Part shown: positions 1 to 9,996 of the stretch, piece by piece
Numbering within the stretch: the first letter of the stretch is position 1
Layout: each line of letters starts with the position of its first letter
Assembly (NCBI GenBank): GCA_029168955.1
Contig: JAPDOI010000107.1
Span: 1,798,001 to 1,862,000, forward strand
From: Aplectana chamaeleonis
Taxonomy: Eukaryota > Nematoda > Chromadorea > Rhabditida > Cosmocercidae
Direction: 5' to 3'
DNA length: 64,000 nt
Made by a program: the position numbers and the translations under genes
Notes under the pieces: model-generated
What the model was told of the DNA's origin: nothing
The model's input: only the letters and a program-made list of their open reading frames with translations
Databases searched by the model: none

Positions 1-164
1 ACCTGCTTCCATTGCTTCCACAGATTTTGTCATACCGGTGAAAACATAGACTCACCGATCTTTCACAGCTGTTTCGGAAAAATAAGTGATACCCTCTAAC
101 AAACTACCGTATGCTGGGACTAGTCCGCAACCTCACCGGTCCTACTTCCATTGCTGTAGATATA
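1..164. repeat. MITE family X, copy 1 (cut by window start)
   Basis: Right-hand part of a TA-rich-flanked inverted-repeat element. It ends in the CATTGCTGTAGA terminus and contains GTCCGCAACCTCACC and the ACTACCGTATG stretch shared with copies at 40367-40664 and 54587-54894. The left end lies outside the window. Probably a non-autonomous DNA element; no coding capacity. Confidence 0.7.
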
Positions 165-181
165 AATGTATGCCAAATGCC

Positions 182-300
182 GGGCCCGTAATTGCCAATG
201 GCGAGCTAAATGCCAGTTTTCATCCAGCTGTTGAGCAACTGGCGAATTTTCGCGAACTGCCCGCGGCTTTTCTGGGTACTCCATCCCGCTAGAAATGAGG
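182..300. repeat. Dispersed repeat J, fragment
   Basis: Runs with clear similarity to 54220-54310: GTAATTGCCAATGGC, AGCTAAATGCCAG, CAGCTGTTGAGCAACTGG, CGAATTTTCGC. At the 54-kb locus the same sequence is present twice in tandem. Short open frames here are incidental. Confidence 0.6.
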
Positions 301-845
301 GGAAAAGGCTACAAGAGACTCAGGCACCAGCGCTCTGAACTTCGCACAATTCGATCATAGGCTGCCCTTCGAGTCCAAATTACAGATGGGTATCGCGACG
401 TCACGAAGCGTTTGCTTCTCTGTATCGATTATGGGAAGTCAGCGCACCCGCCTCCCTTGGCTTCTTGTGTCGCAAGACTCACTCAAAGACGGCTAGGAGT
501 ACAATTCTATGGCTGCCGCCCTGAACAAGAAGGTTACCTTTTTTGAAAATTTCCCTCCAGTTTTAGAAGTGTTTCTCTTGCAAATAGTGGCGAATCAACC
601 AGAGCGAAATGTGCTTATCAAGCGCTTTCTGCTCGGATAAGGATTCACATCCCTCATACCGAATGGTGGGCCTGATAAAGGAAAACTTGACCAAATTTCA
701 ATGGTGGCTGATCTCCGCCGGCTTGCATTCGCGACATTTATCTACATCTGGAAAATGGAGCACGCGTTCCAGTAGCACCATCTCCAATAAAAGGGCATCG
801 AACGATATTATGAGGCGGATCAATGCAATTTTGATTTTTGCATAC
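301..845. other. Unassigned sequence
   Basis: No gene, RNA or clear repeat partner recognised. Overlapping short ORFs on both strands (609-896 plus, 698-913 minus) have no recognisable domain. Confidence 0.4.
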
Positions 846-1376
846 AGAAATACAAGCACGCTCGTACCGATCGAAATGGACGTAGGGATACCGTAATCCT
901 CCGCGTAAATCAAACAGCGCCGGCTGCATGGCTGCGGACTTTGTCACATATCATACGGCGATCCCCCATTTTCTGACCAGCATTACGTTACAATTAGCCA
1001 TACGAAGAGTAGTAGTATTGTGATTTAGATGTATCCGTGAACATATTTATTCTCCGTATTTTTACCATATTCTTTATGATTTCTGAATAAGTAATAGTTT
1101 CGTCCCAAATTCGACCTGGGGATCGCTAGTTTCTTAATTTTTTTGAAAGTTATGAAACTCTTGTTCACAAAATAATGATTCCATTGATAAATCTGCAAAC
1201 CTCAGTAGAAAGACATCCTTTTATAACGGCAAAAAAGTAGCTCAGGTAAAGTGCCGTCGACACATTTCGACAGTTAACCCCTTACAGCTGTACAACAAGA
1301 TTCAACCCGCCTGCTAAATTATAAATCCGCCTAAAAACTAATTTTTGACATTTCTGAGGTAACACAGCGTCTCCTG

Positions 1377-1544
1377 GGGTGCCTTCCAAGAACATTCGCA
1401 TGGTACAAGGCTTGCATGGAAACGTAGCCACGGCCGCGTGGAAGCAATTCACAGTTATAATTCGTGGCCATGGGAAACAGGTTTGTCCATGGAAATGCTG
1501 TTTGCCCTCCCACGGCGTTGTGGGAACATTCTTGAAACGCACCC
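1377..1544. mobile_element. MITE family N, copy 1
   Basis: About 170-bp palindromic element with ends GGGTGCSTTCCAAGAAC and reverse complement GTTCTTGRAACGCACC. It also has internal paired blocks CATGGAAACGTAG and CCATGGAAATG. It is flanked by CTG on the left and, allowing a one-base overlap, CTG on the right. Other copies are at 30891-31050, 46700-46877 and, interrupted, 24239-27665. No coding capacity. Confidence 0.75.
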
Positions 1545-1794
1545 TGGTTGAAATTTACCATACGCCAGTCCAGCACTGGAAGAGATCATCTACTGGAGTT
1601 ATCGAGAGGATCTAGTCTTATCAGCTGTAGATGAACGGAGTATTCCTGTAGATGACGGAAACCTAGCATGTTTTTACAGGTATACTAGCACTGTAGTTGA
1701 ACAGAACTCGATTTCGGAGAGAATTTCGAATTCCGATGGAGGCGGGAACTTACCGTGTTTTTAAAGGATACACTGTTTCCGGCTTCACCTGAGT

Positions 1795-2052
1795 CGGGAA
1801 CATCCCAGTAGGATAATCCCTTTGGGGTCCCCACAGGGTAACCCCACTGCCACGGTCTGCAATGGGGTGCACCCACCGTGGACCGTGTTGAGATGGCCCT
1901 ACAGTTGGGTATCACCCCCCCCCCCACGGCCCGGGGGGGGCCACCTCCCCCCGGCGGCAAAAATTATCCCCCGGGATCCGGTGGATCTTCTGGGAAATGA
2001 CGCGAGGGCCCCCTCCGGGCCCGGCTCCGAGGAGCCGACTAAGGCACACTAA
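1795..2052 (+). repeat. GC-rich dispersed repeat P, copy 1
   Basis: Inverted relative of 47355-47660. Both carry GGGGTCCCCAC, CCACCGTGG, GGATCCGGTGGATCTTCTGG (ATCCGGTGGATCTTCTGG in the other copy) and GAGCCGACTRAGGC. Identity by eye is roughly two thirds. G+C is much higher than in the surroundings. The source is unknown; an old tRNA-derived or structured repeat is possible, but I see no A/B boxes. Confidence 0.55.
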
Positions 2053-2136
2053 GAGATGTTAGGCCTTTTCAACCAGCCACATTGTTAATACCTTTGTCTA
2101 AACATGTTCATGTTCCTGAAGAACGCCTGGCGTCGT

Positions 2137-2411
2137 AGTGTGCTCGAATGAGAATTGCGGCCCACGCGGCCGGCGTGCTTGGCAGGCGGCCGTCGCATGT
2201 GTCGCCCTCGGACGAGTGTTGGATTTCAACGACGGCCGTCCCTCTCCCACTGATTGATCGGCGCAGTGCTTGCTGCCAGCCGGTGTCGGCCCCAATCGCG
2301 GTCGATGGCGGTGGGGACGTTTCGCATGCTCGTCCGGAGAGCGGCGAACGCGATGGCCGCCTGCCAAGCACGCCGGCCGCTTGGCCCCCCATTCTCATTC
2401 GTACGCACCTT
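2137..2411. repeat. GC-rich palindrome K
   Basis: Arms of about 70 bp (GAATGAGAAT, then GCGGCCGGCGTGCTTGGCAG) at 2146-2216 and 2331-2400 are near-perfect reverse complements around a 115-bp loop. The overlapping ORFs on both strands here are produced by the palindrome and are not genes. It is probably a MITE inside element S. Confidence 0.65.
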
Positions 2412-2864
2412 ATATGTAGTTTATAGGTGTTTATTGCGTTCAGTACGTTTGAAATGACGGTAAAACGTTTTGCCTCGCGGCTGCAGAGCGGCGATTACTC
2501 CAGTAGTTCATCTGGTCATCTTCATTGGTTCATCTTTTGTAGAATATACCTCCTGTAGTTCCTCGACAGCGTCAATTTCTCCCGTAGATCTTCTCTTCCA
2601 AAGCCCTAAAGCCGGAGAAAAAATAGTGGATGCCGTAAAGTATACGACAAAGTCCGTAGCCATGCAGCCAGCGATATTTGATTTACGCGCAGGATTACGG
2701 TAGCCCTGCGTCCATTTTATTCGGCACGAGAGTGCTTATAGGGGAAACTCGCAGTTCCACAGGTACCCTAGGAAGTAGAGCTCTAACAAGGGATGACTGC
2801 GAGCACAAAGTGGAGTTCTGAAAAGCGGTCTGTTGAGGGTTGTAGAGGGCCTAAAATAAACAAT

Positions 2865-3330
2865 TCAAAGGCATCGTACGCGCAGAAAACCGTATATCAT
2901 TTTCATGTTTTGTGTAGCTTGGCCTCTATAGTGAACAAAAATGTCAAAGGGGCCCATGAAAAATATTTATTTGTAAAGAAAAGTCAATCGGAACATATTG
3001 TAAATATGAATTTGAATTTCGCGGCAAAATCTTTTTTAAAGTTTTTCTGCTTTTGAAGGCCTCGTCACTGTCATTTTCGGAGTTTTTCTGCATCTGGAGT
3101 TCGTGCCGTAACTATTTTTCATGTTGTCTTACGGTCGCACCAACATTCTAGGAAAAAGTGCTAGATGACTGGTGAGAATTGGTGGCGGATCTTCATCTTT
3201 GACGCCTTCAAACCTCATTGCCCACCGTTTTTGACGCGCGAAAGTTTGCCAGTGTGGTCTACCGGGCTCAATTATGAAATTGAGCCTGAAAAATGAAAAT
3301 TGATTTTCAGTGCGAACGATGCCTTTAAGA
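2865..3330 (+). repeat. Dispersed repeat W, copy A
   Basis: Inverted relative of 17045-17420. Shared blocks, read on this strand, are TAGCTTGGCCTCTA, AAGTCAATCGGAACA, GTTCGTGCCGTAAC, AGAATTGGTGGCGGAT and GTGTGGTCTACCGGGCTCAA. The short ORF at 2793-3056 crosses its edge and has no recognised domain. Confidence 0.65.
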
Positions 3331-3379
3331 TTTAAAAAAATTCACTCAGTCCTCACGGGCAGGTCAAAAACGATAAAAA

Positions 3380-4210
3380 CGATGGGTTACGGTAGGTAAA
3401 ATGCCATTCAGTGCACCCTAGCCTGACGAAATCCGCCAAAAAACCGGAAACAGACTCCAGATTCGTGTTCAGCGCCCCAGATTACCCCCTGCGCGGAGTT
3501 TGGACCGAAAAAAATTCGACCTCTGAACTCCCAAAAATGGCATTGAGCTTATTTACATACCTCATGGGGCTCCAAGCCCCGAAAAAAATTTAAAGCCCAA
3601 ACTTTGCTCTCGGAGGTTATTTAAAATGCTCACAAGGAACAAGGGGGTGAGTTGATCGATTTTGGAGAGATTACGGTAGATGACGGTGGCTATACGGTAG
3701 TTGGGTCAAAGTCTCAGATTTGACTCAAAATTTCTGAAGGGGGGTTATTCGGGGTTCTGAATACGAACTTGATGTTCATTGGTCAATTTTCAAATTATCA
3801 AGGTAGGAAAAAGAAAAAAAAAAGAGAAAATGAAATGATTTATCCATGAAAACGAAAATTTGGGCTGATAACATATGCCTGATAGGGTTATCACTTATTG
3901 TTTTCGTGGAGACTCCATGGAAATACTTTGATCTCTGAAAGCGGTCTCATTCCTCCTCCAACTGAATCCTGAGTCCCCCCCCCCCCAATGGCCTCATACC
4001 GGTACGTTTAGACCCTCTATGTCATGAAAACTATCGTAATCTACAGTAAACCTCATAATTTCGGCAAACGATCTCTAAATTCGTGTTCAGCACCCTAGAT
4101 TACCCTTACATACAAGTTTTGAGCCGAATCCGAAAATTTTTCCAAACCACCCTTAAAATTCCCTGATGGCTATTTTAGACAGATTTCTTTGCAGTGAGGC
4201 TTTGAAAAAC
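3380..4210. repeat. Dispersed repeat V, copy A (degenerate)
   Basis: Shares several blocks with 60540-61420: TATACGGTA, CTGAATACGAA, ATTCGTGTTCAGC and the CAGATTTG/CTCAAA segment. Internal similarity (3461-3520 with 4080-4140) suggests an old internal duplication. It preserves the uninterrupted form of the site that carries an insertion at 61010-61218. Confidence 0.5.
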
Positions 4211-5843
4211 GCCTATAACTTTTTCAGAATGGTTTCTCTTTTCAGAGGATCTGCGAAGAGCATACTCGGATTCTACGTCCAAAATGATTCCAGAAAAGTA
4301 CATTTAATCCAGAATGGCCAGGCTGACTGAAGGTAGTTCCCTTGTACAGGAAGATGCGTTTCTGTAAGAGTGGTTCGGTTCTACTCAATATTTTGGAACT
4401 GATAATAAAGCACTTGTCTTGAGTCTTCGAACCATTCCCTAATGTATTAGGTTGCTTCATTGGATTTCGTAGTTTAGGTAAACCCACCTCTCTTTATAAT
4501 AAATACTTTTGTTGGAAAAAAGATTGGTCATTGATCAAGGAGCAAGTCCACGAAATTTCATTTTGTCCGAACTTTTTTCCGGCGTCATATATCAAAACAA
4601 TTTCCCTCAAGTGTTTCACCGAATTAAGGACGATTTTTCTGTGGCATATGTGGGGAGAAGGATAAGGGTATTCCTGATATTCTAGTAATTGTTGAAACCT
4701 TGGAATTTTCCTAGTTTCTAACATTGATGTGAAACGTTCTCCGTTTATATCACGTTACCTTTGCTATATAAGAAAAGAGGTATAAAAAACAAGAGACATT
4801 GTTAAAACTCAAAACAAGTAAGGTAACCACATAGAAATGTCATTGCTGTTAGTCATAAGGCAATGTCCATACGTTGCGAGGGCGCGCGATGGCCCAAAAT
4901 CGATGGTCATCATGGGCATATGTTTGGCCAGCCGCTCTCGTGCGCTCATTCTTGCGCGCTCACGTTTGCTTTAGGAAGGAATTAGCAATTTTCAAGTCTA
5001 ATGCTCCATCCCAGAAGCAGGGAGCATCAAACGTGTTTCAGAACTGTAGCATTCGTTACCCATCATTCCACCACGGCCATCACAAATCGTTGGAAATGAT
5101 CAGTCACTCAGATACAGATAGCACACTTCCCGCGGTCCCATTAGCCGACGTCCCGAAACCCCTCCCGCGCGACGTCATTAGATCGGCGGCGGACAGTCGG
5201 CAACGCACTTTAGCCGTCTGCCCGCGCACATCAAGTCACCACTTTGCGGCCGTTTAGCGAACTGTTTGCCAGCATTTCGCGGCAGTCTATCCGGTGATGA
5301 TCTTACCTTTTTAGGACTTTATATCTACAGTTTCCGGCACGTTAAACAACTGTTTGAGTGCGTTTCGCGGCAGTTCTACAGGTATTTAGCCAGTTCTATA
5401 AGGCATTTTGTAGGCATTGAGGCTGATAATTTTCCATTCAGCGGCCGCTTTACCTTCATTCCTGCGGCCATCTCATCGGCACATATCGGTTCCCTCTCTG
5501 ATGTGTGTGAAATATTTCGCGACCGTTTCATTCGCATTCACCCGGTAGTCAAATAGCGCTGGCATTTACCGGATGTTTTTGCCACCCAAGTTCGTGTCGT
5601 TAAGAGACAAATCAGTGAACAAGAGAGAGAGAATGAACTCTTCGTGACAGATCCCTTCTGCCTATCGTTCCCCTAGTCTCTAGCTACTCCAGCCTTTCAC
5701 CTCTCGCCGACGTACATGGATATTTTGAAAAAGAAACCACAGTCACGATGCTGCAAACCACTAAAGGAATAGATGTTCACCATAATCATATAACATGGAC
5801 ACCAAAACATTTATGCCGCAAAAACATCGCATTACCACCATCA
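4211..5843. other. Unassigned sequence with unrecognised ORFs
   Basis: No recognised repeat partner or gene. Open frames at 4874-5257 (plus, 127 aa) and 5266-5556 (plus, 96 aa) have no domain, signal peptide or intron signals that I can identify, and no conserved copy in the window. I do not call them genes. Confidence 0.35.
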
Positions 5844-6027
5844 GGCCCCGGTCATAGTTGGATGAGCCGACGTCTCCAGCCCAGTCGATACACACAGAAT
5901 GCATTGGAAATGGGATGCGAAAATCACTCGGTGTATCCCCCCCCCGCCAACACCCCTCAACACCCACCCCGTCGATACGTATGATTGGAATGATGGAGTA
6001 AGGTTGAGAAAATCACTCGACGTATCC
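5844..6027 (+). mobile_element. Harbinger-like MITE family H, copy 4 (left part)
   Basis: Begins with GGCCCCGGTCATAGTTGGAT after TCA. It runs through the family's GTGTATCCCCC tract and the CACCC..GTCGATACGTATG block, then stops where the hAT-like terminus CAGGGGTGTGCG begins at 6028. Matching family sequence resumes at 9157. Full copies are at 43909-44436 and 44812-45481. Confidence 0.7.
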
Positions 6028-6056
6028 CAGGGGTGTGCGTAAATGAGTTTTCAAAT

Positions 6057-6119
6057 TTCGTAAATCGTAAAACGTAATTACGACAAAACCACCGTAAATC
6101 GTAAATCGTAAATCGTAAA
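6057..6119. repeat. Subterminal CGTAAAT repeats, left end
   Basis: Degenerate then perfect tandem 7-mers (CGTAAAT three times near 6094-6116) next to the left end of the hAT-like element. This is the position where hAT transposases often bind. Confidence 0.7.
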
Positions 6120-6562
6120 CAGCAAATAATAACAACAACCACTAAAAATATTTTACTATGGTGAAACAAGAGAAACTACCTACCGTCCTACTGTCCACCG
6201 TTGCACGTAGTAAGCACATACATATTAGATTGCGTTCAGTATTTGACAGCTAACCACGTTTAATGGGCATGGTATGCTTAGTCGCTGTCATGAGCGACAG
6301 GCATCAAATCTAGCACAAATCGCGGTGAGACCCCCCTCGGAGCAACGGCATCGGTTGTCGTAGGAACAATTATCGCGTGTGAGCCGCAGCGAAATGTCGC
6401 GGAGGGCTGACATACTGCGAGTGAGCTGGAGCCTGTCGCTGCTCAGCGCTTTGCGAATGCGACAGGTTCAGAAGGCTGAAGCTCCACGACAGGCGGTCGC
6501 AGTCGTTGTGACGCGACAGTGTCTCGTGAAAGTATACCATACCTTTAATGGGACCGCCTTAA

Positions 6563-7045
6563 AAGCTTAGTACACCCTCAGATATGAATTTTGAGATTTT
6601 CGTGTATTTGTGTAGAAGACCCCTCCTGTATAACACGTGCCAAATGCCAGATCTCATTTTCCCCAAATAAGCGAGTAATAAGCGACCACCACAGGCCCTA
6701 ACCCCTTCGCTCACCACCACAGGCCCGACCTCCTAACAGATTTTCGAACTCGATATCGGCTCGATGAATGTATGAATTATAACAAGTCGTCGTTCTTCAG
6801 TCCAATACTGGACTGTCTCGTTATCCTGGCTTTCTCTCATGCAACGCTTGCGAATGAAGAGAAATACAGGCCTGAGACAACTCGTCCACCAATTTTTCAT
6901 CCACAAAATCTAGGCATCTTTAAAGAGCCATTACTCTGTTCATAGGGGTCTTGGACGATTTCAGAGATACCACTGTGATCAGCGTGTGACTCTCTCCAAG
7001 ATCGGCATGAAATCTAAAAATTAATTTTTTGGGTGTCCGGTGCCT
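6563..7045 (+). mobile_element. TTAA-flanked MITE family M, copy 1
   Basis: 483-bp element flanked by TTAA at 6559-6562 and 7046-7049. The left end has GTACACCCTCAGATATGAAT and the right end GGTGTCCGGTGCCT. It is colinear with the copy at 28760-29241 and reversed relative to 34500-34968 and 50851-51347. TTAA target sites are typical of piggyBac-type transposition, but no transposase is present, so the superfamily is an inference. Confidence 0.75.
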
Positions 7046-7048
7046 TTA

Positions 7049-7375
7049 AGGGGTCTGCAGAGTTGCAGAGACCGGCGAGTGGTCGCCGAGCGTCAGCCTT
7101 GACGCGGCGACAAAAATGTTTACGAGACTATAGGGGTCTGCAGAGTTGCAGAGACCGGCGAGTGGTCGCCGAGCGTCAGCCTTGATGCGGCGACAAAAAA
7201 CGTTTACGGAGACTATAGGGGTCTGCAGAGTTGCAGAGACCGGCGAGTGGTCGCCGAGCGTCAGCCTTGATGCGGCGACAAAAAATGTTTACGGAGACTA
7301 TAGGGGTCTGCAGAGTTGCAGAGACCGGCGAGTGGTCGCCGAGCGTCAGCCTTGACGCATCGACAAAAATGTTTT
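7049..7375. repeat. Tandem repeat, about 85 bp x 3.9
   Basis: Units begin AGGGGTCTGCAGAGTTGCAG at 7049, 7132, 7217 and 7302 (periods 83, 85, 85) and are almost identical. The first unit starts at the 3' TTAA of MITE M1. ORFs across this block (7146-7355 plus, 7176-7382 minus) simply repeat with the array. Confidence 0.9.
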
Positions 7376-7873
7376 GAAACATTGTCGTGGCGGCGTCGGT
7401 TGCCGCTCGCTGGCAGTGATGCAGGGTCGTCGCGGCGTCAATACACTCTGCGGTGCTCCCTCGTCGCCCATCACGCCCCGTTGGTCGCCATCTTCGCCGA
7501 ATGTAATCGATATTACATCACCCAGTGCTGTTCGTCGCTGCGAGCAACGCCGCGACTTCAACTCAGCGGACCCCTCTACCCGTATTTCTCTGCTTTCCCT
7601 TATCACCCATCCCACAACTTCTTCCCAGGTCTTGAAAAATCAGCCTGCCCGATTCAGCTGTCCGAGCACCTGCTGGACAACAGGGTCACAATAATACCCT
7701 TAATTCCTCTCCTGAAACGATAACGCTGTTGTAAGCGTGAAAACGAGCCAAAATTACCGTATCTGAGCGATTCCCTACGGCCGAATTCGGGAACTCCTCT
7801 CTTTTGCTAGTGGAACCGCAACACCGATTATACATTCGGTAAGGATCGCACTATTTTGTACTTCGAGTTCCCA
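7376..7873. other. Unassigned sequence
   Basis: Overlapping ORFs on both strands (7316-7723, 7374-7694 plus; 7346-7615 minus) have no recognised domain. They lie inside a non-autonomous transposon, so they are not called as genes. Confidence 0.35.
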
Positions 7874-7965
7874 CCTGAAGGTTGGCTGAAACTCGGTGCA
7901 CGTAGGTCGAAAAATATGGCTCCGAGCTTGCGCCAACCTTCAATAGAGAAGGCAAAATACCAGTC
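7874..7965. repeat. Hairpin Q, copy 1
   Basis: Imperfect inverted repeat: GAAGGTTGGCTGAAACTCGG against CTCCGAGCTTGCGCCAACCTTC. Related to the better-preserved hairpin at 60147-60271, which shares AACTCGGTGCAC and GCGCCAACCT. Confidence 0.6.
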
Positions 7966-8306
7966 CGATCCGTGGCAACTCTGTATTATCTAGAGCTCAG
8001 TATTGGTCGCCCAGCGCAGGTTATTTTTTTCCTATACCTTCTGAATCACTTGCAGATTCATCGCTTTATGGTGGCGATACTGTAGATTATTAAAGGCAAC
8101 GTAAGCACAGAAAACGCTGTTTAATTTTTGTCGCTTTGTGTAGTTTAGTTCCCATAGTTGAGGAATGTAGACAAGGCGCCCCACAAAACGTGTGAGAGAT
8201 ATTGGTCCTGGAAAAAGAGCGAAGATGAGCGTTTAGACTAGCGCTCACGCCTTTTCTAAATGTCCGCTTTCTGCGGGCTAAGAGAAGTTGGCTGGAAGAA
8301 ACGATT

Positions 8307-8755
8307 TTGAGCGTCAAACTTTTCGGGTAAAAAGCGGACGCTCCTCTTGTTGATTTTTGTGGACTCCGAGTAGACATAATCTACTCAAAAGGCGGGCCAG
8401 GAGCAGTATTTGAAGCAATTTTTGGATAGCTCAGACTGCTTCGCTCGATGTTTTGACGCTAATCTAGTTGTAGGAATCAGGACAGCTGATCTTCATGAAA
8501 AAAACTCGAAAACAATGTTCCTCGTGAGATTTGAGCGTCAAACTTTTTGGGTAAAGCGGACGCTCCTCTTGTTGATTTTTGTGGACTCCGAGTAGACATA
8601 ATCTACTCCAAAAGAGGCGGGCCAGAAGCAGTATTTGAAGCAATTTTGAATAAGCTCAGACTGCTTCGCTCGATGTTTTGACGCTCATCTAGTTGTAGGA
8701 ATCAGGACAGCTGATCTTCATGAAAAACACGAAAACAAAAGTTCCTCGTGAAGAG
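8307..8755. repeat. Tandem duplication, 224-bp unit x 2
   Basis: Two direct copies start at 8307 and 8531 (TTGAGCGTCAAACTTTT). Both contain GGACTCCGAGTAGACATAAT and GAAGCAATTTT, and end near GTTCCTCGTGA. Identity by eye is above 90%. Confidence 0.9.
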
Positions 8756-9033
8756 GGCTTTTCAGACTGCATTGCGTCTTAGGCGGCAGCTAGTGGGACG
8801 TGCGCGGCGCGCAACGCGTATCAGTTATCCAGCGCCTCCAACTCCCGACCGTGTGTCCGCGTTGAAAACGGGTTAGAATCGCGTCAAAGAATGATAATGG
8901 GATCGTGTTGGCAAGTCACACACCTGGGTTGGTCCCATTCTCTGACCAAAAAATACTGGTATACACGCAGTGGGATTACAGCAGTCAATTAGAGATATCT
9001 CTTTGTTTTTAACTTCCATTGCATTTTATTTTT

Positions 9034-9146
9034 ATTTACGAAAAATTACGATTTACGGTCCAAAATGTCGTAAATCGTAAACCATCAATACGAGTCCAAA
9101 AAAACACCGTAAATCGTAAAATCGTAAATCGTAAATCGTAATTACG
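9034..9146. repeat. Subterminal CGTAAAT repeats, right end
   Basis: Mirror counterpart of 6057-6119. Several CGTAAAT units lie next to the right terminus of the hAT-like element. Confidence 0.7.
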
Positions 9147-9156
9147 CACACACCTG

Positions 9157-9266
9157 GTGTACTTCCCCAACACTTCAGAATTTCCCCCAACTTTTTAACA
9201 CCCACCCGGTCGATAATACGTATGTTTAAAAATGATGGAGTGAGGTTGAGAAAATTGTATGGTGAG
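9157..9266 (+). mobile_element. MITE family H sequence right of hAT-like element 1
   Basis: Starts GTGTACTTCCCC (family form GTGTATCCCCC). It continues with AACACCCACCCGGTCGATA, ATACGTATG and ATGATGGAGTGAGGTTGAG, then leaves the family near 9256. It is in the same orientation as 5844-6027. Confidence 0.6.
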
Positions 9267-9475
9267 CGCGAAGCGTCTCACCAGGAATTTAACTTTGATC
9301 TCTTCCCGCGCGGATGCCTACGGTGAGGATGCCTATTCATATCCGTCAACAGAGGTATGAGCTGTACACTATTCGACGCGCTTTTAGAAATTACGCATAT
9401 GTGTGCAACTTTTCATCCCAATTGGTCTCCGCTTTCTGGAAGTTATGACCTCTCAAAGTACATAAAAACGTTCTC

Positions 9476-9560
9476 CACCACCGCCTCCGCCTCCGCCTGC
9501 ACCGCCTCCGCCTCCGCCTCCGCCTCCGCCACCGCCTCCGCCTCCGCCTCCACACCTCCG
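9476..9560. repeat. CTCCGC hexamer microsatellite
   Basis: Roughly 14 tandem units of CCTCCG/CCGCCT with a few substitutions. It gives an Ala/Ser-rich frame on plus and Glu/Ala on minus, which is a composition artefact. Confidence 0.9.
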
Positions 9561-9930
9561 TCCGTCGAAAACCATTTTTTGGAAGGCGTGGACCAAATCG
9601 CTCGAAAATTTGTGACTAGATGTAATAGACCACGGGAATGACGAAAATAATTGTCAGAACTCACCATAATGACTTCTGGGCCCTAACGGGCGTTTGAAAC
9701 TCGAAACCGGTCTCTCAAGATTAGTTTATAAAAATGACGGGTTTTCGTTATCAGTCATTGTTTTCTTAGAGACTCCATATAAATACCTTGCTCTCTAGGG
9801 TGGTGTACTCTAAACGTCCGGCTTGGAACAGGACGCTATGCGGAAGAGGTTGTTTTTGAGCGTGGCGCGTGTTTGTACCATGCGCACCAAAGATAAGAAG
9901 TCGTCGCAGGGTGTGCTGAAGTGTCGGTTG
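9561..9930. other. Unassigned sequence before the minisatellite
   Basis: No repeat partner or gene recognised. Degenerate monomer-like words begin around 9931. Confidence 0.4.
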
Positions 9931-9996
9931 ACTATGCGAGACCGCAGTAGGAGTATGCAGGACGTCGTGGAACTACAGCAACCCCTCGGTAGGGGT

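Larger units (their letters stand above)
846..2743. mobile_element. 1.9-kb element S with about 100-bp terminal inverted repeats
   Basis: The left end (846-945) and right end (2630-2743) are reverse complements over roughly 100 bases. Shared blocks include GCACGCTCGT..CC, GGACGYAGGGMTACCGTAATC, GCGTAAATCAAA and GGCTGCATGGCT. The interior has no transposase and is occupied by other repeats (MITE N1, repeat P1, palindrome K). The GCTACCGTAA terminus is shared with the R elements at 16.7, 43.4 and 45.8 kb, so this is probably a large composite member of that family. Confidence 0.6.
6028..9156. mobile_element. hAT-like non-autonomous element 1
   Basis: The left terminus CAGGGGTGTGCGTAA is matched by an inverted right terminus, TTACGCACACACCTG. 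Directly inside each end lies an AT-rich tract of tandem CGTAAAT-type repeats, in inverted orientation to each other. CAGGG-type termini with subterminal repeats are a known hAT-superfamily feature. The 8 bases outside the ends (ACGTATCC, GTGTACTT) are not identical, but both resemble GTGTATCC of the MITE family into which it appears inserted. No transposase ORF is present. The interior holds MITE M1, an 85-bp tandem repeat, a hairpin and a 224-bp tandem duplication. Confidence 0.6.

Noticed and set aside
2098..2457. Cluster of 60-96-aa ORFs on both strands
   Set aside because: They are mirror images produced by the GC-rich palindrome at 2137-2411.
4874..5257. 127-aa plus-strand ORF as a possible small gene
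   Set aside because: No family similarity recognised, no conserved copy in the window, and no splice or promoter evidence.
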